Of a stretch of 64,000 nucleotides of DNA, positions 33,061-44,695 are shown piece after piece. The notes beneath the pieces are model-generated. The model was given only the letters and a program-made list of their open reading frames with translations. It was not told the origin of the DNA and ran no database searches. Origin of the DNA: Lytechinus pictus. Lineage: Eukaryota; Echinodermata; Echinoidea; Temnopleuroida; Toxopneustidae. Within the stretch, counting starts at the first letter, position 1. Each line of letters begins with the position of its first letter. Where the stretch lies: the NCBI RefSeq assembly GCF_037042905.1, contig NC_087257.1, positions 19,798,001 through 19,862,000 of the forward strand. The letters are read 5' to 3'. Made by a program: the position numbers and the translations under genes.

Positions 33061-34220
33061 GGCTCTACAATCGAAGAAATTCTCGACCTAGACTTTGATG
33101 GTGATATCTCAGACCCGCATGCAGCCTATCAGAGCTGGGTAAGCTATTGGATGCTGTTGGGTTTAATACCAATCAAAATAAGTGGATTAATAATCACCTA
33201 CAGGAACGCCAAACATGCCAGGAACCCACCATCCTCTGAAAGATATCTTCGTTATCAATTTGAAATAGTCTATCTTATGAAGATATGAAGATGTGTGAAT
33301 ATTAGAAGTTCGATAAATGGCATAGAAGACATTACACAATTCACTGCGGTATTGAAAAGGTGCACTCCGAGCATTTTAACACCTGAAACAAGATCTGGTT
33401 AGACAGCAGATTCTCTCTTAAGACAAAAGTTTAGGTTTTCTCTATGGATCTGTGACATGAGAATCGGACATATCTCAAGAACACAAACACGATGACTTCG
33501 ATACGAACTGCCTCCGCAGAAAACTTGTACTAAATTGGTTTGATTTCAACAGTTAGAGATGACTTTTATCATTGATAGGATAGGTGCAGTACTGCATTGG
33601 AAAAGATATATTATGGAGATGCACATGTAATCCGTTAATGAAGTCCAATGATTAAAAAAAATTATCAAAAGGATATGCAGTGACTTATTCGTTGTGGAAC
33701 TTTAGAACATCACAGTCTGGCTTTTAAAACACGGAAAACGGTCTAATTGATAGGCAAGATTATATGTGGGTTCAGTTCTGAGAATTTTTGTTCAATATTG
33801 GGACAATTCGACGAGCGTAATGGAGTAAAACACAGGACATCTCATTTTCAGCAGACGGTTTTCACTTCATTTTGCTGAAGAAAAACACACTAAATATATA
33901 TACATATATTTATATATATATGTATGTGTGATCAGATTCTGCTGGTCGGGAACATAACTAATCCAAAGGATATTAAATGCAACTGATTGACTATTAGGAG
34001 TTGAGAATTACAGTACTATTATGATTCAAATTTAATAATTCATCATCTAAAATTGTAAACATGAATGAATTGATTGATATCATAATTCAAGATACCATTT
34101 TATAATAAAAATATAAGCAATTAATAGTGACATTCGCTTGAATACAGATAGGTTCATGAAATTCGTTGGATCTCCACCAGTGTGCTTTTAAATGGGAAGG
34201 CCCTCCATGCAGGAGTTTAC

Positions 34221-34815
34221 CTTTGTATGCAGATGTGGGTGTGGGAGTGGGTGCATCTGTTTATGCCCATGGATATATGCGAATAAAAAAGTGATTACAT
34301 AATTAAATCATTGAAGCTAATTATTTTCTGCCGTTGATAATCAATAATTTGACAGATCCCATAACAAAACATGTACAAAACAAAAGGTACAAAATACAAA
34401 GAAATTCAAAAACAATAAAATACATTATTATTCACTGTGATATTATATTCTAAGGGCCGTACAATTATTTATAATGATGTAAATGCTATTTGTACCAAAA
34501 ATATAAACATTTGAGCTGAAATTATCAAATTATAGCATAATGATCCAAAATATGCAAACAAAAATAACAAGTTTTCCCGAAAGGTACACGTAACATGTAT
34601 GCAGGATTTTGCAGTATTCATGTCTGTGAAAGCGAATATAATTAAAGAACATTGTCGAAATAATATTCTGAATTGTCAATTTGGCAGCCATTTTGTTTAT
34701 GCAAATTAGGTGGTCAAAACATGAGAAATTAGCTTGGGAACCGATCTTATCAGATTCAGCATATATGAATTGTGTGAAATAGTCCGGTTTCCAACTTTTA
34801 CCCCAAAATGCTTCT
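34221..34815. repeat. Right arm of the long inverted repeat
   Basis: Reverse-complement partner of 30978-31612; ends in 'ttaccccaaaatgcttctt'. The stretch 33061-34220 between the RT fossil and this arm shows no gene. Confidence 0.85.
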
Positions 34816-37019
34816 TAAAGTTTATATATAGGCCTCTTTTTCCAGAATGGGTCTAGTCTATATCAAGTAGTCACTAAACATGCTAAATGTTCGGTAGCAA
34901 ATAGACAAAGAAATAAAGTGAGCAAGGCGAATCATGAAACAATAAAAATTACATTACTTAAAACAGGCAGCTTTATAAAACATGAAGTGTCCCATTTTTA
35001 GGTCTGAAATCTCATTTTGATTCACTTCGATCATTTTGATCATCATCTTTATAGGCGTATACTTGCCATAATGATTCATATTACTTATCATATTCTACAG
35101 TAAATTATACAGGCCATGCCCCAACCTAAAATTGGAGAGGAAATATTTCCCATCCCTTGGGATATTACGTATACATAAAATTGTTCTGAAATGCATTATC
35201 TAATTAATCCTTCAAAAGAAAGTTATCAGGCTCATTACGTATAAATTTGAATGACAAAAATCCAAGTATTCCTTTATTTTTACAACTTAAGATTTTGCCT
35301 GTTGATGAGTTAGTCTCCTTGAACTGTTTAATATTTATGTACAAATCACAATCGACTCAAACCTATTCATTTGTAGTAGATGTATGATTTCCTGTTAACT
35401 CAAAGATTCATACGTATACAATATCAAACATCTGCAAGAACAAAAACTGCTTTGAATTCTTTTGTGATAGTTTGTATCAAATAATTTAAAGCATATCAGA
35501 TCCAGTCCAACATTGCCTATATTTAAAAATACATGTCGAAAATACTTAATAGTATTTTAGAGATTACAAAATATTAAATTAATCGTGGAAAGCCATGTGA
35601 TTGTGCGTGTGTGTGCTTGTGTGGGTATAATTACATTTTTAAAAAAATCATATACTCTCTATTAATGTTCTATAACTGACATTGTTATGTTGTTATTCGT
35701 TTAGCTATGGGTTCCTAAACCAATCATTCCTTTTTGTCAATATTTGTATTATATCACTGTCTTGATGATTGGTTTGAATAAATGATACTGAAATCTACTA
35801 TGAAACCTAATTTTACCATGTTATCATGTTGATTTAAAAACGACTTAGAGATTGAATCAAAGTTTTCATTTTAAACTGCTAACGAGCCTCGACCTTCTTA
35901 GGCATAACATACCGAGTTGTATTTCAAATAATTTTTAGTATCATAAAAATGGTGCATTTTGTATTTATAATCTATTATCTGCATTTACCACAGAGAGCTG
36001 CTATCGTCATTTCATTATATTTTAATGATCGTCTGAGGGATCATTTGATTTTTCCAGTGTTTTTAAAAATTGAATATAATGCATGATGTATTACACAGTA
36101 AAAACGCTGTTTAAGATTTTGTGCGGCGCTGTTTCCTATGTGAGCCTTGCAGTGTTTGTTTAACTTTTTAAACAATCATGTTTAATTTCATGAAGATCAG
36201 ATATTGAAAATTAACTTTGTTGCTTAAGATTTAAACACTTGTTGAGCGATTGCTGTGTGGTTCATATGGTGAACAGCGTTGTATAATTTTTTTTTAATGT
36301 GTAGGCCCACTCAGTGCGTCAATCATACCTGGAACATCCAAGCATTTTCTATCCCTTTAAAATCATTTTTTTCTTGCTCATAAAACAAGGGGTGCTGGTT
36401 TGCTCATGCTCTTGTGTGGTTCGGTTCCTTGCCGTATTTATGTTGCATCGTACGGTCATAGCTATGACAGGTTTATAGGTACCATACGGCACCCGTTTAT
36501 TTCGCTATTGATTGCTCTGCACGCATGGCAACGAAATCACTATGTGATTATGATTTGAATTCTTCACAATCACGAGCATCGCGGTTTTTTTTTAACATTT
36601 GATTGTTGCCTAAATTGTAGGGTTAGAATGACGCACTTAGTTATAATCTGTAGAAGGTCTTTGCAGACTTTATGCTAAGCATGCATGCTCAAATTCTATT
36701 AAGTTCATCTTTCATTATTTGAATGAATGTTAAACATCTTGATTCTTGAGGACTTTCTCAACCGGGATGTATATTTCTTTTTGGTTTCTGAACCATGGTG
36801 ACCATCATTCCAAAAGGTCATGATATGTCATCGGTTTGTTTAGGATCCCGTTCGGATCTATTTTTAGTTTCTTTTTATATGTTAATTGGGGGTAGCTGGC
36901 CAATGCCTAATGTATTGTTTATTGCCGCCAATCAAGCACATTTGCCGTTTTTTTCTCGTTTTTTGCCTTTTTGTGTGATTGTTCATGTGTTACTGTGTGT
37001 CCTGTTTTGTCTTGTTTTT
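34816..37019. other. Intergenic or 5' region of the retrotransposon, no gene recognised
   Basis: AT-rich. The true 5' end of the non-LTR element that follows could lie anywhere from about 36300 onward; no ORF1 with zinc knuckles or PHD was seen. The 93-codon frame at 36795-37076 is hydrophobic and overlaps the main ORF start; it is not recognised. Confidence 0.45.
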
Positions 37020-37065
37020 TGTGTAACTGTTCTTCACATTCTATTCCACTTGTATTTCCTTAACT

Positions 37066-40000
37066 ATGGCTGCTAACACCAATGCTCCATTTCACTACTT
37101 GGATAATGATGAATTATACGACGCTTTTCAGTCTGATCTAGATACCAATTTCAATGAAAATTCAAATAAAGCTTTTCACAATTTAGTTGCCCAGTCCATG
37201 AACTCCCAAAACAATAATCTTGATTCTGTCTCCGATCCAAATGATAGTGCCTATCAGCATGCACCTTCCTATTATTTTTCAGAAAGTCAAGTTGCAAGTA
37301 AACATTTAAACAACAGTAAAGATGATTTTTTAATGTTACATTGCAATATTCGCAGTGCCAATAAAAATTTTGATGCTTTGCATTCCCTTCTACTTAATTC
37401 GAAACTCAACTGTTCAGTTATAGGTTTGTCAGAAACCTGGTTTACTTCGGAAACTGATTTAACATTTTTTTCACTTCCTGGTTATAATTTGATTACGAAT
37501 AATAGGACAGAAAAAACAGGTGGCGGTATATGTTTGTATATTTCTGAACGGTACGAGTATAGGCTGAGGCCAGAATTGAACCGCATGAATAACTCTATAG
37601 AAAGTTTATTTATTGAAGTAGTTATTCCAAATGATAAAAACATTGTAATTGGGGTTATTTACAGACCTCCAAACTATCTTCGTGATGACTTTTTGAACAA
37701 TTTCAATGAATTACTAAATCACCCCATCATGCTTCATAAAAACTGCTTTTTACTAGGGGATTTTAATGCAGACCTCTTAAAATATGATTCAGATGCATTC
37801 ATACAAAAATTCATGGATTCATTTCTTACTGCGGGTTTTTTACCAGCAATTACTAAACCTACCAGAATTTCTACCAACTCGGCCAGTCTTATTGATAATG
37901 TCTTTACAAATGTACGACTTGCGCTGTCATCTGGCATAATTCTTTCCGATCTATCTGACCATTTTCCAATATTCCTCCATTTCCACTTCAATAATGGTTT
38001 CTCGGCAAACTCGGCTTCTTTTCACATACAACGTGATTTTTCTGAAAACAATATAGAACATTTTATGCAAGAGCTAGAAAACACAGACTGGTCTGGAATC
38101 TACACTATAGAAAATGCAAATGATGCCTTTGAATCATTCATGAGCATAACATCTTCTAAGATGGATCACTGTTTTCCTTTAATCCGAAAAAAAAAATCTA
38201 ACTACAAAAAGATTCCAAGGTCCCCATGGGTCTCCAAGGGTATTTTACGATCCATTAATAGAAAGAATAATCTTTATTTGAAATCAATTGTTAAACCATG
38301 TGATAAGAACAAGAAAAAGTACAAAGATTACAAGAACATTCTTACTGGTATACTTAGGAAAAGTAAAAAAAAGTATTTTTGTAATCAGTTTCAATTATTC
38401 AAAAATGATATACAAAATACCTGGAAAATAATTAAGAATGTTTTGCATGGTAATTTAAAAAAATCTATTGTTTCAAAAATAAATGTTGATGGCGAAATTA
38501 TAGAAAATCCACTTACTTTGGCCAACACTTTCAATGATTATTTTTCCAGTATAGGCCCAAATCTTGCCAGACTCATTCCAGACTCTCCTAACCACTTTAC
38601 TGATTTTCTTCATGACCCCAACCCAAATTCAATATATTTTTCTCCTACAGATGAGGCAGAAATTACGGATATAATTCATGGCTTAAAAAATAAGCAAAGC
38701 TCGGGGCATGATGGCATCAATAACATTTTGTTAAAAAAGAATTGTAATACCATTGCTAAACCCTTGGCATATATCTATAATTTATGTATGTCTACTGGGA
38801 TTGTTCCTTCATCGCTGAAACTAGCTCGAGTTATACCTGTATTTAAAAAAGGTGACAGTACTGCGTTAGGTAATTATCGACCCATATCACTGCTGACCTG
38901 TTTGTCTAAAGTACTTGAAAAATTGATATTTGTTCGTACGACGAAATTCTTTAATTTGCATGATTCATTTTATCCCTTGCAATTTGGTTTTCGTGAAAAT
39001 CATAATACTACACATGCATTATTAACAATAGTTGATAAGATTGCCAGCGGAATCGACAAGTTCCAACATACTGTTGGGGTACTGTTCCTGGACTTCTCCA
39101 AGGCTTTTGATACCATTAATCATGACATTTTATTACACAAACTTAATTACTATGGAGTTAGGGGAATAGCCTTGGAGTGGTTCAGGAACTACCTAGACAA
39201 TAGAAAACAATTTGTCTCTTTCGAAAACTTTAACTCCGAAACAAAACTTGTTACTTGTGGGGTTCCGCAAGGCTCTATTTTGGGTCCCCTACTTTTTCTT
39301 ATATACATAAATGATTTTTGTAAGTCCTCCAATAATTTATCATTTATTCTGTTTGCTGACGATTCTAATATTTTTTTCTCCCATAAGGATCCACGCCATT
39401 TGCTTGCCACCATTAATCACGAACTAGTACATGTATCGGAATGGATCAAAGCTAATAAACTATCCCTTAATCTCCAAAAAACAAATTATATGCTCTTTAG
39501 TAATATCATAGATGAACTTCCAGGTAATATAATTTTCGAAAATACTAATTTACAAAGAGTTGGCAGTACTAAATTTCTTGGGGTAACCATTGATAATAAT
39601 CTTTCCTGGAAAGAGCACGTTGATCACATTTGTAAAATTATTTCGAGAAATATTGGTATCATAAACAAAGTAAAATTTTTCTTTCCCACTCATATACTAT
39701 TTAATTTGTATTCAACTTTGATCCTGCCTCATTTAAACTACGGTATAACAGCATGGGGGAATTGTGCTGACTGCCTCCTGAACAGAATTTTACTTTTACA
39801 GAAAAAGGCTATTCGTATTATTTGTCATGCAGATTTTCGTTCACACACTGACGAACTTTTCTATAAATATAATATTTTGAAGATTGGTGACTTGTATCGA
39901 TACAATCTCGGAAAACTCATGTATAGTTTAGATAAAAATGAACTTCCAAATATTTTTTATTCCATGTTTACAAAAAATGTCGATATTCATCATTATCCTA

Positions 40001-40116
40001 CTAGGTCCGCCGGGCTCTTTCATCCACCAAGAGCTAGAACCATCCTTTTAAATAAAACATTTATTTTTACAGGTATCAAACTTTGGAACTCCCTTAATTA
40101 TAGAATCATTACGTAA
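37066..40116 (+). CDS. Endonuclease-reverse transcriptase (ORF2) of a non-LTR retrotransposon
   Basis: 1016 codons without a stop. An 85-residue N-terminal extension precedes an AP-type endonuclease (EEP) domain: 'HCNIRSANKN' (Asn near 94), 'GLSETWF' (Glu near 123), 'IGVIYRPP' (about 195-202), 'LLGDFNADL' (about 229-237), 'SLIDNVF' and 'SDHFPIF' (His near 299). The RT domain has 'GHDGI' (about 547-551), 'GNYRPISLL', 'FLDFSKAFDTINHDIL' (catalytic Asp near 676), 'GVPQGSILGPLLFLIYIND' and 'FADDSNIF' (Asp 765-766), followed by the thumb and the C-terminal 'GIKLWNSL' block. All expected catalytic residues are present, so the copy is potentially active or only recently inactive. The start Met at 37066 is the first in frame; clade (Crack, Daphne, L2 or CR1) cannot be fixed without a tree. 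Confidence 0.95.
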   Translation: MAANTNAPFHYLDNDELYDAFQSDLDTNFNENSNKAFHNLVAQSMNSQNNNLDSVSDPNDSAYQHAPSYYFSESQVASKHLNNSKDDFLMLHCNIRSANKNFDALHSLLLNSKLNCSVIGLSETWFTSETDLTFFSLPGYNLITNNRTEKTGGGICLYISERYEYRLRPELNRMNNSIESLFIEVVIPNDKNIVIGVIYRPPNYLRDDFLNNFNELLNHPIMLHKNCFLLGDFNADLLKYDSDAFIQKFMDSFLTAGFLPAITKPTRISTNSASLIDNVFTNVRLALSSGIILSDLSDHFPIFLHFHFNNGFSANSASFHIQRDFSENNIEHFMQELENTDWSGIYTIENANDAFESFMSITSSKMDHCFPLIRKKKSNYKKIPRSPWVSKGILRSINRKNNLYLKSIVKPCDKNKKKYKDYKNILTGILRKSKKKYFCNQFQLFKNDIQNTWKIIKNVLHGNLKKSIVSKINVDGEIIENPLTLANTFNDYFSSIGPNLARLIPDSPNHFTDFLHDPNPNSIYFSPTDEAEITDIIHGLKNKQSSGHDGINNILLKKNCNTIAKPLAYIYNLCMSTGIVPSSLKLARVIPVFKKGDSTALGNYRPISLLTCLSKVLEKLIFVRTTKFFNLHDSFYPLQFGFRENHNTTHALLTIVDKIASGIDKFQHTVGVLFLDFSKAFDTINHDILLHKLNYYGVRGIALEWFRNYLDNRKQFVSFENFNSETKLVTCGVPQGSILGPLLFLIYINDFCKSSNNLSFILFADDSNIFFSHKDPRHLLATINHELVHVSEWIKANKLSLNLQKTNYMLFSNIIDELPGNIIFENTNLQRVGSTKFLGVTIDNNLSWKEHVDHICKIISRNIGIINKVKFFFPTHILFNLYSTLILPHLNYGITAWGNCADCLLNRILLLQKKAIRIICHADFRSHTDELFYKYNILKIGDLYRYNLGKLMYSLDKNELPNIFYSMFTKNVDIHHYPTRSAGLFHPPRARTILLNKTFIFTGIKLWNSLNYRIIT

Positions 40117-40685
40117 CAAGCCAACACATTTAAGTTTCAGTCGAGGGTTAAAGAAAATTCTTATCCTTGGGTATAAACCCCAGAACTTAAACATTTCTGT
40201 ATAAGCAGCTACCACCTCTTGTTCTTCTTACCTTCTTATTTTCTTCCTTCTTCTCTTTCCCCCTCCCTCTCACATTTCTTTTTTTTCTCTCTCTCTCTTC
40301 CTATCACCTTAATGTCTAGTTCTATTGCTTTTCTTATTTTCCTGTTTGTCTATGTTTTGTAGTTTGTTTTGTTTTGTTTCTTTTCCTTTTTTTTCTGTCT
40401 TGTCCTGTTTTGTTTTTGTTTGTGTGCCTTTTTTGTTTTTGTCTTTGTTTTGCTTTTAGTATCTGTCTTGTCTTGTCCAAGTGATTGGCTGTTCACACAC
40501 TCCTGAACTCATGTATTTTTTTTTATACAGCAGGGGTATATATGATATAATATTTTTTGTTAATTGTAACATAGTAGGCTTAAAAAGCTTGACCCCACTA
40601 GTATTCTTTTTCATTGTACAAACCTTTTTAATTTACGATTTGAATTTCATTGATCAAAGATATACTTTAATTAACTATTTATTGC

Positions 40686-40728
40686 AGGGAACCCATACTA
40701 ACAAGCTTTGCTTTCCAGTGGGTTCCCT
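40686..40728 (+). other. 3' stem-loop of the retrotransposon
   Basis: AGGGAACCCA (40686-40695) and TGGGTTCCCT (40719-40728) form a perfect 10-bp stem with a 23-base loop, about 85 bases before the AATC tail. A position like this fits a template-recognition structure for the element's RT; that role is inferred. Confidence 0.6.
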
Positions 40729-41044
40729 TTTTTCATTTCTGTATATTATACTTTTGTGTTTTGCTATACATTGTAACTTTTGTTAAATTTTGGAATGAAA
40801 AAGAATAAATGCAATCAATCAATCAATCAATCAATAAACTTATATCAATCTATCTATCTATCTACATAGTATCTATTGACTTTTAGATGTGATTCCCCCT
40901 CCCCCCCCCCGCTTGATTGCTGGTTGCCGCGAACGGCAAAAAAAGTTCAAGCCCCAAGAACCCCCAGAAGCCCCCCCCCCCCTAAAAAAAAAAACACCTA
41001 TAATAGAGATCAAGTATAACAAACAAATACACTAACTTCACTCG

Positions 41045-41866
41045 TATGAGGCGCCGAATGTACCAATATTATATAGAACAATTATTTGTTATATAATCAT
41101 TATTTGTTAAATAATAACTATTATTTATATATAATTTACATTTTATTTGTAAATAACTACTATTATATAAAATATCATTTCTAATTATTTATATATAATT
41201 CCAAGTAATACTTCATTATTTGTAAATAATAATAGTTCGACATTCCATTATTTATAAATAATGATTATTTGTTTTTCATTATTTATAAATAATGATTATT
41301 TGTTTTTCATTATTTATAAATAATGATTATTTGTTTTTCATTATTTATATATAATGATTATTTGTTTTTCATTATTTACAAATAATGATTATTTGTTTTT
41401 CATTATTTATAAATAATGATTATTTGTTTTTCATTATTTATAAATAATGATTATTTGTTTTTCATTATTTATAAATAATGATTATTTGTTTTTCATTATT
41501 TATAAATAATGATTATTTGTTTTTCATTATTTATATATAATGATTATTTGTTTTTCATTATTTACAAATAATGATTATTTGTTTTTCATTATTTATAAAT
41601 AATGATTATTTGTTTTTCATTATTTATAAATAATTTGTTGAGTTTTCCATTATTTATAAATAATGGAATGTCGAACTATTATTATTTACAAATAATGAAG
41701 TATTACTTGGAATTATATATAAATAATTAGAAATGATATTTTATATAATAGTAGTTATTTACAAATAAAATGTAAATTATATATAAATAATAGTTATTAT
41801 TTAATAAATAATGATTATATAACAAATAATTGTTCTATATAATATTGGTACATTCGGCGCCTCATA
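41045..41866. mobile_element. 818-bp palindromic element with 31-bp tandem core, TA target duplication
   Basis: TA (41045-41046 and 41865-41866) flanks inverted arms that begin TGAGGCGCCGAATGTACCAA and continue with almost no mismatch for about 200 bases each. The centre (41246-41648) is about 13 copies of a 31-bp unit whose first 18 bases, CATTATTTATAAATAATG, are themselves a perfect palindrome. Units at 41339/41370 and 41525/41556 share the same two variants, so a 186-bp (six-unit) block was duplicated. Non-autonomous, mariner-like by its TA sites; no coding. Confidence 0.85.
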
Positions 41867-42440
41867 CACTCGGGACTGCCATCATCGAGTGGTCTGTGCA
41901 AACGGGCCCTTGCGAAAATGCAAAAATGAAAATGGACCAATCAAATCTCAATTCTCACATCAGTGTTGTCCGGGATTTTCAAAATATTTATGACGGCGAA
42001 TTCAGTACAACTAAAATTCGTAAGTGCCTGTAATTTCGAGATTTTGTTGAAGAAAATTTGTATCATTTGAATTTGATCTACCAAAATTTAAACCTAACTT
42101 AGGCTTTAGATTGAAATCAATAGGTTCTACAGATATTTGACCTGAATTGAAACAAATCGATCGAGCTCGAGTGCAACTGCAAACTAAAACTTCGTAGAGT
42201 TGTCCCACATGCTGAATTTTGTGTAAGGATAGGCCTATTGCTAGGCCTAAACCGTAAACGTTACTCCGTTACTCGACTTAGTTAGGCCCTCCGGACATAT
42301 GCTGCACTCCTGCAACTCCCTCGGCCTCGTCAGTCGTCACCCATTTATTACCCTCTCTTACTCTCATTTCTCTCATGTCAATGATGGTTTTTGTATTTGT
42401 AACTGTCTTGATTGAATATGTATGAACTATGACTGAGTAT
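41867..42440. other. Intergenic, nothing recognised
   Basis: Mixed-composition sequence with several CpG and 'taggcct' words; no gene or clear repeat was recognised. Confidence 0.45.
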
Positions 42441-42448
42441 GATGGGGT

Positions 42449-43094
42449 GTCCAAACTTCGCGCACTTTTCAAAAATATTCATCAGGCTTAAATTTTTTCA
42501 CAAAATATTCATAATTTATACAAAACCAATTAAAAAAATAGTTACCACATTGACGGCAAGATCGTAAACTATAAAATCATGGACAAAACGTAAAGTAGGT
42601 CAAGGGGATTCGCCGGTATCCATGGTATCGCGATCTCAAAATTCTATTCCGATCGGCGAATGCGCGCTGTGCTGGATAACCGTTCAGAAAAAGTGTGACC
42701 TAATTTTGCGGACCAAAGTTTTTGTGGACATTTAAACAAAAACTCAAGCTCAAAAAGTGAAATATTTATATCAGATTGATGGCAAAATGCTATAGAGTAT
42801 AGAATCGGTTAGTACCACATTTTAACTCACATTTTTGATGATTTCTGCTTGCAAAATGGTGATATCGTGATGCTTGTTGAGAATATCAGATTTCTTCAAA
42901 ACGGGCGCTAAACGTGACAAATTTGCCGATCTTTTGCCAATATTTTCATGAATACTGAACTCATCCTAAAGAAACTTACACCAAAGGGTAATTTTAGGTC
43001 GCTTTTCACGTTGATGATGTCAGATTTTAAGGATATTGGCTAGTTTTTTAGATAATGACCGTCCGCAAAGTATGGACACGCGCGAAGTTTGGAC
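42449..43094. repeat. Element with 15-bp inverted termini GTCCAAACTTCGCGC
   Basis: The left terminus is at 42449-42463 and its exact complement at 43080-43094. The 646-bp body has no ORF. No clear target-site duplication was found, so element status is probable only. Confidence 0.55.
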
Positions 43095-43206
43095 TCACTG
43101 CCATATGTAGTACTGAATTTCAATTTTCAAAGTTGGATTTGAAGAATTAATTTAGAGTAACTTAACTTAGTCTTATAGTGAGTGTGATCAAATAATACAA
43201 CAGTAG

Positions 43207-43677
43207 AGGTAGACCAAAAGCTTCGGTCTCTGTTAATTATGTTGGTTGTTCAGCTGAACTCCGTTGGCTTCACTCACCAAATACAGAGACCGAAGTTCTA
43301 GCGCGATCTGTACAGGGGACTCAATGCCATGGCCATATGTTTATGTGTATTTTAAGTTCGGATAAAACAGGGTAGTGAAGTTGCACGACAGCCGAGGTAA
43401 GTCACTGTTTTTGTTCCTTTTAACTTGATTTTCCCCGTTTTTTGGCAATTAATGCCAAGAGGGAATAATAATTTGCATTTCGGTCGCGTTAATTTTCAAA
43501 AGTTTGATTCATCATTAAATTAAAGTAAAAAATTGAAGATCCCCGACGGGGGGATTTTGCATTGTAAGTCCCCTAATGGTGGCTGCACGATAGCGAGCCG
43601 TTTGTGTACGAGGAGAAATTTAAAAAATAAAAAAATGTTTTAAAAACTCCTCAAAACAGACGGCTGCCAGCTGTCTA
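43207..43677 (+). repeat. Dispersed double-hairpin repeat, copy B (uninterrupted)
   Basis: Same order and both hairpins as copy A (24030-24880) but without the TTAA element. It differs by single bases and a few short indels. Confidence 0.8.
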
Positions 43678-43678
43678 C

Positions 43679-43797
43679 AGTAGAGGTAGCCTGGAGGCTT
43701 CTGGGGAGTAAAAGTCAAGTATACGTAGGATTACTCCCGCAATCCTACGTATAGTAGATGACTTTTACTCCCCAGAAGCCTCCAGGCTAAGTAGAGG
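43679..43797. mobile_element. 103-bp foldback MITE with 8-bp target duplication
   Basis: Element 43687-43789 begins TAGCCTGGAGGCTTCTGGGG and ends with its complement; arms of about 45 bases meet around 'actcccgc'. AGTAGAGG at 43679-43686 is repeated at 43790-43797. An 8-bp duplication is the hallmark of hAT-type transposition. It inserted at the edge of copy B. Confidence 0.9.
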
Positions 43798-44686
43798 CGC
43801 ACAGCCAATATAGGAGACTCTCTCCTTGGAATTGCTTTGCAAAAGAACTAAACTGAAAGTGAAACAACACCAACAAAAGCGTATTTTTTTCCACCCAAAA
43901 TTTTGTCTCGGCTCACTGAGGTCAGAAGCCCATTTGTTTTGTGTGTGGATGACAACAAATATCCTTATCAAAAGTTTTAAAAAGTAGACGGTGAAAAGGG
44001 GTCATTTTTCATGAGGAATCACATTTTTCTTTGCCGCCAAGGCTTGGCGGCAATTTTTAAAATCAAGTTTGCAAACGTTCTCGCAAATTTAGGATCGTAT
44101 CTTCTAAAGAAAAAAGTTAAAAACTCTACCGCATTGAATTTGCACAGAAATCAAGTTGACAGCCTGCTAGCAGCAGGCCTCCATTCGACATGGGGATTCG
44201 AGCATAATGCAGGAGCGCCAGAGCAAAAGGTCGCTGCAACTTCTGAGTTACATATCGCATGTGGTGTGGCACAATTCAGTGGCGCTCGTATGCATTTACT
44301 TCTGTACGCGTGATTCGCTATGTTGAACAGAGGGCTGGTGCAAAACTTCATGATACATTTCAAGATTTTATGAAATACTGAGATAGAAGGTGAAAATAAA
44401 CATTGTAATTAAAAGCAGACAAATATATTCAACAAACATTGATGCAAATTTCATTTTGTGAAAAGACATTGTAGAACAAAAAATATTGCAAGATCAAATT
44501 TGTCGAATTCTGGGTAGGTTAATACTCTAGATCATCTAGATTCTATTTTGCTTGAACGGAATGAATAGTCAAAATAGAAAATCTAGAATCTATGCCCTCT
44601 GCCCAGCGTAAAACAATTTTTTTTAATGTGTGTTCTTTTTCATGACATCATTTTTGAAGGCATTACTTATTTTGCTTATTTGATAG
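43798..44686. other. Upstream region of the shugoshin gene
   Basis: An uninterrupted 100-codon frame at 44011-44313 has no known domain. The first coding exon is preceded by an acceptor-like 'tttgatag' (44679-44686), so a non-coding leader exon and the promoter probably lie in or before this stretch; neither could be pinned down. Confidence 0.4.
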
Positions 44687-44695
44687 GATAAGAAG

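Larger units (their letters stand above)
37020..40838 (+). mobile_element. Non-LTR retrotransposon of the jockey/CR1/L2 group with intact ORF2
   Basis: Contains a complete endonuclease-RT ORF followed by a pyrimidine-rich 3' UTR, a perfect 10-bp stem (40686-40695 with 40719-40728), an AATAAA at 40804-40809 and a terminal (AATC)n tract (about 40811-40835). Short tandem 3' ends rather than poly(A) are usual in CR1/L2-related clades. The 5' border and any ORF1 are not resolved, and no target-site duplication was identified. Confidence 0.85.

Noticed and set aside
36795..37076. Possible ORF1 of the non-LTR element
   Set aside because: Hydrophobic 93-codon frame with no zinc knuckle, PHD or RRM features.
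41047..41864. CRISPR-like array because of regular 31-bp palindromic units
   Set aside because: No unique spacers between repeats, eukaryotic context and transposon-like TA borders; it is a tandem core of a palindromic element.
44011..44313. 100-codon ORF upstream of shugoshin
   Set aside because: Not in frame with a splice into the first coding exon that I can see and no known domain; could contain leader sequence but not supported as coding.
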